Positions 1 to 16,897 of a stretch of 64,000 bases of DNA are shown one piece after another. The stretch comes from Tretioscincus oriximinensis (lineage: Eukaryota; Chordata; Lepidosauria; Squamata; Gymnophthalmidae). Position 1 is the first letter of the stretch. The number at the start of each line of letters is the position of its first letter. A model generated the notes under the pieces. The model made no database searches. It saw only the letters and a program-made list of their open reading frames with translations, and was not told the DNA's origin. A program made the translations under genes and the position numbers. The DNA lies in the NCBI GenBank assembly GCA_022410635.1, contig JAJVDF010000160.1:1437208-1501207 (forward strand), read 5' to 3'.

Positions 1-73
1 TGACAATATATATCTTTCTTGTTGCCTTGTGTTGTTTCATTGTCTTAAGTGAAGGCTACATGCAAAACTTTAG

Positions 74-4848
<4,775 letters not shown>

Positions 4849-5245
4849 ATTGCTTTCTCCCTTTGCCAGAAGCAGTGCTCCTCTCTTGGGATAGCAGTTC
4901 GTGCTCTTCCAATGGTTAAAACCATTTACTTGCCATATGTAATGTCTTATCCTTTGGACATTTAGAGCNTTGCTTGTTTTCTCCTTGGACTTTGGGGATG
5001 AGACTAGAGCAGACCCAAAGGTCTTCTGCACGTGCTGCTTTGTGAATGGAGACCTTGATTGCCTTGGGCTCCGGATCCTCTCAGAGGCTGCGTGTCAGGG
5101 ATGACTACTTTTCACAACTGGCTCTGTGCTGGAATGGAGCCTGTGCTGGCTGTCTTAATTTTGCCATCTTGGAGGTGTGGCTTGATTTTTTTGCGATATT
5201 ATTTAAATGAATTCAAATACATGATATACAGTAAATGTAAATAAA
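4849..5245 (+). other. RAB24: RAB24 3' UTR with AATAAA signal
   Basis: Sequence after the stop, ending at a canonical AATAAA at 5240-5245. No repeat is recognised in it. The cleavage site is expected 10-30 bases downstream. The extent is inferred from the signal alone. Confidence 0.6.
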
Positions 5246-5459
5246 AAGGCATTGTGATCCTGTGTTTGAGAAATGTGGTCAGGTTTGCATACTGCTGAAA
5301 TCATTTTTAGGCTAATGTTAAAGGGAAGCTCCTGGGAAAAGGGAAAGAAACATATATTTGCCTTTCATACGACATGGATTTACATAAGGACTGGCCATAG
5401 TATCCTACAGGGTGTGATAAGTGCATGCAAAATGTCTTGTAAGTGCTGCTGCCGTCATT

Positions 5460-5690
5460 GCAGACACCAGAGGATGGGGAGGAAGGAAGAAAAGGAAATA
5501 AAGACAAACGTGAAAGAAGGATGGAACAGTAAGAAAAAAACAAAGAAAGAAGGATGGGTGTTAAGATGGGATAAGGGAAAGGGGGTAAGCGAGTGCAGTG
5601 ATGGATTTGGGGTAAGGGAACAAGGGTAGAGGAAAGGGTGGATGTGGCAAGGGAAGGATGGGTGGGGCAAGGGGGAGGAAGGACTAGCAC
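5460..5690 (+). repeat. Purine-rich (G/A) low-complexity tract
   Basis: About 230 bases made almost entirely of G and A on the + strand, with repeated ggaagg, aagggaaag and ggatggg blocks. It starts about 220 bases past the RAB24 AATAAA. The long reading frames on the opposite strand here are low-complexity Pro/Ser/Phe and not genes. Confidence 0.75.
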
Positions 5691-7339
5691 CTTTTGCATC
5701 ACTGTAACGCAACGGGATTATTATGCTAACCAGACGTATTAACTACAGGAATTTGCTGTAATTTTTTAAAAAGAACTTTCATTCAAAAAAAGCTCTTATG
5801 GGTAAAAATAGTAATGAGGCTTAACACTGAAAGTAAGTCTCTTTCCTAGGCAAAATTTCATTGGTGCTGATTCAAACAAGTAGGCAGTACTGGAAGTGCA
5901 GAGTGTGGAATGTTAAACTATATGAAAAGCATTAAAATTGTTCTTAAGAAGAATTAACTCTTGCCATATCTGACACAGGGGATNCATTTTCATTGTGCCT
6001 TTATAGCACTGAGCAGCCCAGTTAGTTGTGGAATGTGAATATTGTAATTTGTAAAAGTAACAGCAGCAGTAATTATTGTTATGCTGGCCAAAAACCTGTT
6101 TTCTTCTTGCTTTCATCTTTTGGCCTTTATTTCATGTTGTAGCTAGCGACTGTGTGCTCATGAACATAAGGCGCTAAAGAAAAGTAAAACTAATCAAAAT
6201 ATTAAAATGCACTCAAACAGTTTACAGTGTTCTGTGTTAAGGTTGAAGAAGCAGGAGTTTGAGATTCAGTTGAAACCTTCAGGGATGGCAGCACTATATT
6301 TGTGAGGAACTAATTCCACAGTAAGATGAGCTGATAGGATCTGAAGATAGTTTTCTCTTTCACTCTCAAGCAAGCCAGGCTTAAGCCATTGGAAGACTTT
6401 AAGGATTACAACCATCACTTTATATTCTGTGCAGTAGTGAAGCAGTTTCAATACAGGAAATCTAAGGGCTCCTCTAATTTTGCATTAACAGTAATGCCCG
6501 GCTATAGTTTATCAAAGAGACTACTTAGCTGATACATTGGTTTGCCTTTGTTCTATTCAAGAGTTATTGTATTAGATACAGTTGATAAAAAGTACTCCTC
6601 AATGCAAATAAAATGCCAAGACTCTTTGAAGGTATGATGTCCAATCCAGAAGAGAACATTCTTGCTAGCTTTTCAGATTCAATGCATACATACCAAGCAA
6701 CCATGTTAGTGTGCTCAGATTCAGCAACCCTTACTTTCCCTCATGTAGCCATAGCTGCTTCTAGATAAGCATTGGGAAGGTAATATTATTTTAGAGTAGA
6801 AATGACATGAAGAGATATGTACACAAGCCATATACTGATAACATCTGCTCCAGTATTGTTAAGCAGTGATGACAGNAGGCGTTTTTGCACTTCCATCTTT
6901 AAGACTGATTGTCAAGGGTAGCACCATCTGAAATCTAACTGAAGCTATGCTCATGAGCAGAAGGGGATATCCTTCCTGCAAAGTGCGGAAAGGATCAGGC
7001 ACATGGCATGAAGAAATCCTGAGCACTGCCCCTTAGTCAAAGGTTGACATTGTAGGCACAGGATGCCTCTTTTAAGATGCTAGAAGAATTTTAAGAACCA
7101 TAACTGATAAGTGAAAATTGCTGTACTGTATCAGAGAATCAGTAAGAGAAACATTCAATTGTTGGAGAAAAATCATCTATTGGNCAACGATAGTCATTGC
7201 AACAGCATAACCCTCTCAAAGCTCTATTGAAGGAAGTGAGGATTGCCTGTTTATTCAAGATAGGGTTAGATAGATTCTTGGAAGATGGGTTATTAATGTC
7301 TATTAGGATGGGAAAACAGCAGAATTCCTGAAATACCAT

Positions 7340-7480
7340 TTGNAGGGAGTCAAAAGCAAGCAAGACTTTTGCCTTCTGCTTGAGACTGCCGTAGAGCAAT
7401 TGGTGGAACACAGAGAGAATGCTGGACTAGAAGGCCCATGGCCCAATTCAGCAGGTCTCTTTGTACGTTCTTATGTATAT
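7340..7480 (-). repeat. Ancient dispersed repeat (acataagag family), reverse copy
   Basis: Reads tgctggactagaaggcccat and ends in gttcttatg, the reverse complement of the family that opens aacataagag...tctagtccagcattctg. Related copies are at about 21460, 49490 and 57655. Confidence 0.6.
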
Positions 7481-9359
7481 GAGGTCACTGAAAATAGTAT
7501 GATACAAAGCAGAATTGTTGACTTGCCACTCTTTGACAGTTATCAGTACTGACTGAAACTAATGGGAGAAAAGTTTGATATTAAAATGCACTTACGAGAC
7601 GGGATGAGAACTGTCCAATTTTCTTTCCCATCTGATTTAGTCTCTAGCTTGTCAGTATTGGAAGCTTGAGTGATTTTGGATCACTGTAAGTATGATCAAG
7701 CTGCTGCAAACAAGTAACACCCTTACATGCCAAGCATCTGATTCTTTAGATATTCATTTAGTCTGGGCACACAGTGTTACATGATGGTGTGCTTTTCATA
7801 ATGGCAAAACAAAGGAGTAACTCTTTGATAAAGCAGTTCTGCTAATCAAGCCTTCTGTTCTGTCAGCCAGTATTAGTATATGGACACAAGAAGTCACAAT
7901 ATAGTAGTAAACAAATGACTACTTTGAGTGGAAGAATTGTGCAATTCATACTTGTACCATAAATGTGTAACTTTCATGTTTTGCCTTGATTACAGACAAG
8001 TGCTTTCCCCGCCTCTGTGCTCGTCACATATTTTCATTGGCCAAAATGACTTATTGCAGTTAAGTGGCATGGATGCACTCAGGAAGTGTGGCATGAATGC
8101 ACTCAGATTACCATGATCAATTTTCCTCCTTGCAGACTTGATGCGTTATATTTTCTCAGAGAGCATAGTTGAATTATTTCTTCTTTCGAGCCTTAAGACT
8201 TGGCTGCCCCTTTCTGTTTGGTAGCCTTCTTAATCAGATGCCTTCTAGATTTTCTAGAAATAGCCCGTGAATGTTAGGGACTGATGGAATTGTGCTTCTT
8301 AAATGTTAGTAATAGTTCAAAAGGAATACTGCTGAGAACTAAAAAACAGCAATCCTTACAGGCAAGCCTCAGAAGACAGCAAACAAACAAGTTGCTCTTT
8401 TAATGTTGATACATAGTTAAAGTTGTTGATGGAAAAAAGAATGAAAGTAATACATTTAGTGAGGACAGGTTTGNGAAATAATTCCTAGCTTCCTCTTAGT
8501 GTGCATTAAAACTGGAAAAAGTAATTCAGCTTAACAAATTGATCTATAATTATGTATGATTTTTGGATTTCCTTAAGTCATAGTTATTATTACTACTGCT
8601 TAAATTATAAATCTCAAGGAGCCATTAACAGTTCAGGGTTTAGTGTGGATAACTGTTCATTCTCTGGAACGTTTTATAAGTTGTGGTACAGTAGACTTAA
8701 CTCACACTATCTCCAAAGGAAAAGATCTCTCAGGGATGTTTTTTTACACAAATCTGTAGAGGCCAGTTCATTATCTCTTTAAGTGTATGTGGTGGCATCT
8801 TAAACAGTATTTANTTATACTGTGCAATTGTAATTCCATAGTGTATCCTGGATTAACACAATGTTTTATTGAGGGTATAAGATTTGCTAAAAAGNAAACT
8901 TGCAAAAGACTACATTATATTTCAGCCACATTTTGGTATTACAGCATCATAATTTCCCACNGTATGGGCATAACTAGATTATGTTTCGGATAAAATTTTA
9001 AGGTTTTAAAATGCAGTATCTTTGTAACTGTAGTTTGTACCCGAGTTTGTTAGCTGAAAAGCAAAGTTGATATCCAACTACACTCAAGCTTTTGTTCACT
9101 CTTTGTCTTTCATGGGTACATTAATTCTGAGTGGGCTAATGTGCATACTGGTTATTCTCAAAGGGTTTGTATGGTGGCTTACAACATTCCACTGCTTTTT
9201 AATATTTCCTCCTCTATCCTTCCTTCTATCTCATCAGTTTTTTAGGCACCAGCTATCACTGGTTTAACAGTCAGGTTGTAGGTTCCCATCTGTCATGACA
9301 GGACAAGAAATATAAGAGCCTCTTGGATAAGGAGAGTAAATTAGTGTATCAATTTCAAA

Positions 9360-9365
9360 TTTATT
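9360..9365 (-). promoter_or_regulatory. Candidate distal NSD1 polyadenylation signal
   Basis: AATAAA on the minus strand at the left edge of the long repeat-free stretch that follows the NSD1 stop. Confidence 0.3.
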
Positions 9366-11529
9366 GTACCAAATTTTTGGCACACAGCTGACTTGAATTC
9401 TGGTAGTTCAAAACACTGGAACCAGTTTGCCCATGGTCACAACAACTTATTGACACAAATCAGTTTTTTTAAATAAAAGAATACACAAAGGTGATAACAG
9501 ATGAGTGAATCCAACTGGAAGGGAGGGGAAAAGAAACAGGCGCAAAGCAGGACAACTGAGTTCCTCTGATGGTGTTTACTTTAAGTTTGGAATCTTCCAT
9601 TGCCTTTTTTCTTGTCAGAGCAAACAGGTAAGGGAAAATCATCTGTTACAATAATGCTGATGACTTCCTCCTCTATTTTAAATGTGTGCAAGGTAGAAGA
9701 TGCAAATGTAATTCACCCACCCTCAGCTTTTGCTGAATTCCCAACATCTGGCTACCCACCAGAAAAGTTATAGTCAAGAAAACATAGAGATGGGCAAGGC
9801 ACAAATTAGTGAAATTAGTGATTCAGATTTAATCAAACCCAAAATCTTGGAACAGATTAGTTTCAAACCTTTTNAAAAACCTACAGGTTACTTTGGTTCC
9901 ATATGTAAACCATCCAAATATCCCAGTTCATTGAGAACTGCAACTGAATCAGTTCACAAGCTCTAAGATAAATTCATTTTCCAAACACTTGATTCTTGCT
10001 GAAGTTAAATTCCCAGAAAAAAAGCTCAAAAAAGGATCTGAAATGATAATGGAACATAATGTCTCAAGCTTCACCTCACAATGATCATTTAATTCGAGCA
10101 GTTTTGTAGAGGTTCCCATTTGTCTCTGGGATTATACTTTGAAGCTGCTTCAACCAAGAACCAATGAGACAGGACACACAGTTAAGAGTAAAGTTAAACT
10201 TTACTTTACAGTAATTTCTTTCTTTTATATACAAAGAATTACAGTACATATTCTGGGAACAACTGGGTAGGGCAACCTTCTCCATTGTCTCAATGTTTAC
10301 ACACAGTTCAAGTGGGGAGAAATAGATTTATGATCTCAAAACTCATCTGTATCTCCCTTGTCACTTTTTTTGTAAAGAATGTAGACGTTATTGGGTAGCT
10401 GCAGATATATATGTTATGTGTGAGTGTTGCTGACACCACTAGAGGCACCTGCTGAATTCCTTTTTACTGCTTTGTTGTTTTAGAAATGTACTGGTTATGC
10501 ACTGGGGCTACCATAGAACAGTGTTTTGCCAAGGACCTTCTGCAGCACCTCTGCTCAGATCATTCTTTAACTGAGACACTCTCCAGAGGCAATGATCGGC
10601 CTGTCTGAAGAGAATAAATAGGAAAGTTTGCTTAGAGAAACAGTTGTCGCACAACTTGAGTTCATGGCAACACTGCTGACTAATGAAATGGTCATCCAGC
10701 CTCTTTCACAGAATCCCTTANCTGAAGGAATGAACCTCCTATTTTAGCCCTTACTAAGCTCTTCTGAATTATGAGTGCTCACCACAGTACCAGAGTGGTT
10801 GTTTTCCCACACATCACATGACTGCTCCAGTGAGCCTTTCTCTTGGTTTGCAGTGAAATTGTCTCTGTGATGGTGCTCAAGAGAATGGACACAGAAGGCA
10901 CTTATTGGTTGTTTATGACATCCACAAAAGGGCAGGAGGTGAGGCAGCTTCCTTTTCTAAAGCTAGTTTCTAAGCCATTTTTCTGTAGAGGCACAAAATC
11001 CATCTGTGATTAAAGAAATCCTTGATAATATCTTCCAGTATGTTAACATTTTCTAGAAGATACTGTTCTATTAATGGCAGCATAGCAATGCCACATAGAT
11101 ATATATTAGCCTTATCTTTTAAAAATTGTTGTTTGGGGAATGCCAATTTTTTGGAGGGCAGGGGGAGTGTTGCTTGCATAAAAATATGGATGGTAGAATA
11201 TTTAGACCCCATTCCACATTGTTAAATACTTAATCAGTTGCCAGCCAAGCAACTGAACAAAAGATGACATATGTAGGGATGCAAGGACTATCCAAATCAT
11301 TGGCAAGGAGTTCCTAACATTTCACTGTATGTTTATGCTACTCGCTAGCTTCATGTCATACTGTTCAGGCTATAACCAGAACTGAGAAAAAAGGATTTTT
11401 TGTAAATGTTATCATGAGAGTGACTGAAAGTAAACATTAACCTGTTGAGCTGCCACAAATATCAAGAAAGAAATCCACATTTTACATATAACTCTTAAGT
11501 GCCTTCAGGCTTCCTAATTANGGTACCTC

Positions 11530-11535
11530 TTTATT
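11530..11535 (-). promoter_or_regulatory. Candidate NSD1 polyadenylation signal
   Basis: AATAAA on the minus strand, about 3.5 kb past the NSD1 stop. A second AATAAA lies at 9360-9365, about 5.7 kb past the stop. Transcript ends are needed to choose. Confidence 0.3.
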
Positions 11536-14500
11536 CTCTAGAAGCACAAGTTTACAGCTAGAAAAAACACAGAGGTTTAACACCTCACTTTCTGAAGAAT
11601 GTCCTGCCCAGATCTCTACAATGCTGAAGATTGTAGAATTTGCATACAACAGTGAGAGGTGCAAATTTTAAAGAGAAAAAGAGTATTTTCTTAACTACAC
11701 TGAAGTATATAGGGTGATTAAAACAGCTTTTTTGGAGCAGATGAAACTAGGGCAATACATTTTCTGTAATTTAGTGAGCCGATTGAGCACATGCTGGACA
11801 TCCAGCAGAATTCTGGTATTTGTAAACCTTTGCTTCTAAGATTGTGAAAGAGGCAAGGTGCTGAGTTCAGGTTATGGCAGTGATACCACTTCCACTTGTC
11901 AGAATGAGCAGGTTGGATTATTAAAGTAAGCAAAAATGTGCAGATGTGTTTTATCTGCACGATTCACTTGTCGCAGAATTCAGCTCTTCTTGCTACAGAA
12001 TTTAGCCTATGTCAAATGCTCAATGTTCTGTTCGGCCCCAGTGGTGTAGCACTTTTTGTTTCCTGCATGAAATACAGAAACAGGAGTGTGAAAGCTCTGC
12101 ACATATAGAAGCCTACTGCCAAACTCACACACACAACAGCATACCACATAAGCAACGGAATAGCACAACATGCCCAAATCATTTTAAAAGCAAGAATCAA
12201 TTTTGCTTCTGGCAGCCCAGCTTGTGGCAAAGGTTGTTAATTCAGGTTAGATAAAGAGCCCACAAAAGGGAGGCTTTCATATCCAATTTAGTAGCTGCCT
12301 ATTTGACCACAAGCATCCTGATGGAAGGTTGCACCTCAGGTAAATAAGCATTTCCATTTAACAGTGGAGTTTGTGTTTTTGTTATTTTTGACCAAGTCCA
12401 GGTGATTTGTATAATATTTCTCTTAAGTTGTGACTTGCACCTTCCTTCCTTTATATTAAAAAGCTGGGCACCAGTCTCCTTTCTTGGAGTGAAGCTCTCT
12501 GCATTGAATTCAGCTGTGGTGTAGGAATGTGTACAGATACACTCCCCCATTTTCACTCTCATTTTCAATTTAGCACTACTTGTTTCCATGAAACAAATAA
12601 TTCAGGGAGTCCAATCTGTACAGAGAAGATCTCAAGGACAATGATAATGATGCCAGGCAATAGGGTTATAATGCCATGCAATGAAATCCAACCCACTTCA
12701 AAGGGCCATTCCTAGCCCAAGGTTCAGAATGTGCTGCTCCAGAATCCCCCTTGGCTACAGTGTCATATATATGTGAGGCCTCAAACCTACACTGAAAGGA
12801 CTTGAAATGAAAAATTCTGTTTTAACAGTTTAAAACAGCTTCCCACCAAAAATAGTCACAGTTTTTTCCATGAAACAAAGAGCTAGGTAAAACACATGAC
12901 ATTGCAAGAACAGAGTTGGACAAAGCAGTGCGGGGATTTTTCTTGTTACAGATATAGCTGGCCGGAGGGACTGGCCCAAGGGAAGCCCTAAACACACAAT
13001 CTACAGGATNAAATCCAGGTCATAGGAAGGCCCAGATAGGTAAAACTGAGAGCTTTTTTTTCCTAACTCCACACATGATAAATATTTAATATATTGAACC
13101 TCGTGACTGGGTTGCTTTGCTTGCATAAAAAGAATGATCTTNCCATTTTAAAATAACATTTTAGTAAAATACGCTTGGCTTTTTGTATCTATGTCAAACC
13201 TTCAAAAACACCCTCTTCTGTTTCCTCTGCTGGAGTCAAGCAGAAGCCAAGGAGGCTTACACCATCCTAATTAGCAACAAGCAGTGTCCAGCCTGCAAGC
13301 TTTCAAGAAAAACCAACATCGAGTACAAAGATTGTATTAGCAATGGTGTTTTATAAAGTCACTAGATGTACTTGGAGAGAAGGAAATGATCCAGAGATGA
13401 GATGCTCAGCGGTGTAGGGAATATCTCTCAGTGTCCAGCAAGTACCATCACTGCTGAAAGCCAGCACGGGAAAAAGTAATGCATTGAATTTGAACTGCCA
13501 CCTTAATCGTATCAATTGCAAAGTTTGCAATTGTATATTGGACCTGAATAACCGAGGAATATTTGTCGCAGGGTCAGGAAGGTCTGGGGTGGAATAGAAT
13601 TGGGACCCTGCTCTGTACCCAAATTTTGGCAATTAAAATTTCTTAAAAATTAGTAGACCAAACCTTTACTGCTTTAACCTGGTGTTCAACCGAACATGTA
13701 GCTCTAGTTGCTTAAGCAGAGAATGCAAAGGATGCAAGAATTAGACTATGTGTGTTAAGGTGTCTGTATACACCAGAACGTTAAGCTGCTTCCTTATAGC
13801 GTTGTACTGAGAACTACCATGTTTGCAAAATACGTGAGCTCATCCTTTTGCAGAACAGCAAAAAGATCAGTCACATTCAAAGCTAAAGAACTCAATCTGT
13901 TTCTGTCTGTGGTAATATTCCTGGCAAATTCAGGAAACAGTAATTTTGTCAAAGTTGTACAGGATACCAGTCTGGTAACCCATGTGGCCTAAAATGCAGC
14001 ATCAAAGGAAAAATTGAGATGAAGTTAAGGAATAGGTTCAGTATGAGAATTATAACTTCCACTGTTTCTCCTTCTTACATGTGTAGTAGCCTTGTTAAAT
14101 TCAAGTCTTCCTTCAGTATTTTTTTTTTCTGGTAAGAGCAAGAGATGCACTATAGAACCACAGTTAAAGAAAATACATATTCCATTATTTCATTTTCTGA
14201 CTTTCCAAATTTCTTCTGAATTAGGTGGCATTCTACATAGCCAGCCAGAGGAAGCATCTTAAGCTCCAAAGGCCATAGTAAACAATGCAAAAACTAGANG
14301 TTTGTTTATACAGAAGAGGGCTAATAATTTTTGTTGGAGGCGAAAAGGCTGAAATAAGAGAAAATCCATTAGAAAACAGTGGTGATGAATTGTAAAATCC
14401 AGAAAAAAATTGGTTTATTTAGCTGCTGTAAGTTCCAAAAGGAAAAAAAATACTGATAAATGAGTGTATTTCACAGACAAATGAACTGCTCTGCCTGGCA

Positions 14501-15086
14501 GATTGTGCCTTTCAGCAAACTTCAAGTAACATGTCACCTTCCATAAACAGCACCTGTATTTGCTCTATCCTGGCAGGATATTCCCAAGCAAAGATTCTTA
14601 AAACAGAACAATGATCAATGAAAATCAGGGAGAAAAAAAATCAGATTTCTTTCCCCAATAATTAGCTAAATCATCATCAGAAAATAATTCTGGAAGTGTG
14701 AGGTGCCAAGGCAGAAGGGTTGGCAAGCATGCAGTGAGAAGAAAACTATGTAACTGAAACAAATAGGAAACAACCAATTAATATAAGCCTGACACTCAGA
14801 CATGCAAATTAGTAACTTTGATTATGTCAATGGAATTAGAGATTTTATCCACATTGGATTCCTTTATTTCACCTTTATTATTCGCAAAATTAAGAGGGAA
14901 CAGACCATCTACATTCTTGCTTGGGTATCATCCAGATTTAGGTAAATGTACCTATAATAGGTTGAGTGGGATTTTCTTTGAGGTTAAGAATCAGTGGGAA
15001 TGATTTAAAACAACAACAAAAAACCCTTCCCAATACAATTAAAAAACAAATAAAAAAAAGTTGACCCGTCTGGCCTTTAACTGGCT

Positions 15087-16897
15087 TCACTTAGGTTTAG
15101 ATTCAGTAGGTTCTTGGCCAGGTGAGTCCTGGTTCAGTACTAGCACCGTATTTTGTTGAGACAAAGGCAACACGTCCTGCCCCACAGGTGTTTGTGCTTT
15201 CCCAGAGAGCCATGGAATTTGCCCCAATGTTTGAATGTTTTTAGACAGCCGAGTCGTTTGCCCAGAAGGCTGTGGTGATTCCCTTGCAGGCCAAGGGGGC
15301 TGTTCAAACACACAAAGTCTTTCTGTTGACCACAATGCTTGCTCTGTGGAAGGTGTGGAGGCTGCTTCTTGGCTTGGGCAAAGACTGTGTTCAGGAGACT
15401 GTAATTTCTCAGAAGTCCATAGGGATTGTTCTATGGACTGCAATCCTTTTGTACTGTTCCAGGGAGTTTGCTCATATATTTGCAAGTTCTCTAGTGGGCA
15501 AGATGTTTGACCCAAGATGCCTGAAATTTTCCCGGGAGGTCTATAAGACTGATCCTCAGAGACAGGTGTCCTTTCTTTCTGCTGAGGAGTCTGTTCTAGA
15601 AACATAGTGTCTTTTTCTTTCGGTTGAGCATTCTGATCAACTGGCCTCAGTGCTTTCTCTGAAAGCAAAGGCCTTGGATTTGGTGGCCCAGAAAGCCTGT
15701 CTGATAGTTGAGACCTCAGGCTTGTGGTAGTGGAAGGTTTGTCAGATGGCGTAGGCCGAGTATCCACAAAAGTAGAAAGCCTGTTTGGTGTCTGAGGCCG
15801 TGAACCTGTAATATTGAGTGGCTTTTCTGAAGGTTTAGACTTCAGAGCTGTAGGGACAACTGGCCTAATCACTGGTTGAGGTCTCAGAGTTAGTGGAGCA
15901 ACAGGCTTGCCTGACGGCTGAGGTGTAGGGCCAACAGATATGGCCCTATCCAGTGGCTGAAGTTTCATAGAGTCAGGCTTTATAACTTTATCCAACTGCT
16001 GGAGCTTTGGTGTCTCTGTGGCAGGCAGTTCGTCCAGCGTCTGGGCCTTGGCTGTGTCGGCAGGAGGTGATGTGTCCATGTTCTCCGGTTCCGATGCTTT
16101 CATGATGGATTTTTTGTCCGTTGTCTGAGGTCCTGACGTCTCTGCAGCTGGTGGGTTGTCTTGAGATTCTGGTGCCTCTGTGGTGAGCAGCTTGTCTGGT
16201 GGCTGTAACTCATTAATTACAGTGGAGGAGAGCTTTTCTGAGCTTTTCTGGGCTATAGTGGAAGGTAGTTTTTCAGAGGTCTTTAATCTTAAGGCTACAG
16301 TGGAGGATGATTTTTCTGAGGGATGTAGCCTAAGAGCCACCGCAGACAGTGGCTTGTCTGATGACTGCAACCTAAGGGCAAGGGCTGAGGATAATTTGTC
16401 TGAGGGCTTTAGCCTCAGAGCCAGGGTGGAGGGCAATCTGTCTGAGGGCTTTAAACTCAGGGCCAGGGTTGAGGGCCGTTTGTCTGATGGCTGTAGCTTC
16501 AATGCAACAGAGGGCTTGTCTGAGGACTTTAGTCTCAGAGCCATCGAAGAGGAAGGTGGTTTATCTGAGGGTTGTAGCCTTAGGGCCACAGTCAGAGGTA
16601 GCCTCTCCGATGGCTGAGATTTCAGGCCTGTAGCTGCAGGCTGCTGGTCTGATGGCTGAGTATTTTGGCAGCCAGCTGCTGATTCTGTGGGAGGCGCATA
16701 CTCACGAATCTCTCCGGGCTCTAGAGGGTTAGGTCCACAAGGGTCGTGTTCTGTGCATGACAGGCGTCCATCCAGTTTAGAGATGAATAGCATGCCTTCT
16801 CGGTGGTGCTTGCAAAAGGATCTGGGACACATCTCACAGAAAGAAGCCGCTTCCTTGCTACATACATCACACTGGTGCCAAGGACACTCCCATTTCC
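15087..16897 (-). CDS. NSD1: NSD1 terminal exon: C5HCH and disordered tail
   Basis: Acceptor cactacag; TGA stop at 15089-15087. 603 codons including stop. It first completes PHD5/C5HCH ([40 protein letters not shown]), the module that mediates protein contacts. The remaining about 540 residues are Pro/Ser-rich and disordered, with an array of degenerate PSDKxPS repeats and later short Trp-containing repeats. The block KALRPVDQN is shared with mammalian NSD1 and confirms orthology of the tail. Confidence 0.96.

Larger units (their letters stand above)
5246..9359. other. Intergenic region between RAB24 and NSD1 3' ends
   Basis: No coding exon is recognised. Contents: a purine-rich tract at about 5460-5690, an old LINE-like fragment around 6240-6470 (compare 38200-38410) and an ancient dispersed repeat at about 7340-7480. 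The rest is AT-rich single-copy-looking DNA. The right boundary depends on where NSD1 transcription ends. Confidence 0.5.
9360..15086 (-). other. NSD1: Probable NSD1 3' UTR
   Basis: Downstream (to the left) of the NSD1 stop no dispersed repeat is recognised for more than 5 kb, unlike the surrounding DNA. This fits the several-kilobase 3' UTR that NSD1 has in mammals. Candidate minus-strand AATAAA signals (tttatt on +) lie at 11530-11535 and 9360-9365. Which one is used cannot be decided from sequence. The left end is therefore a guess. Confidence 0.4.

Noticed and set aside
5307..5712. Overlapping 131- and 85-codon minus frames
   Set aside because: Low-complexity translation of the purine-rich tract downstream of RAB24.
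16180..16617. 145-codon open frame on + strand
   Set aside because: It is the complement of the NSD1 PSDK repeat; the open frame is a by-product of the repetitive codons.
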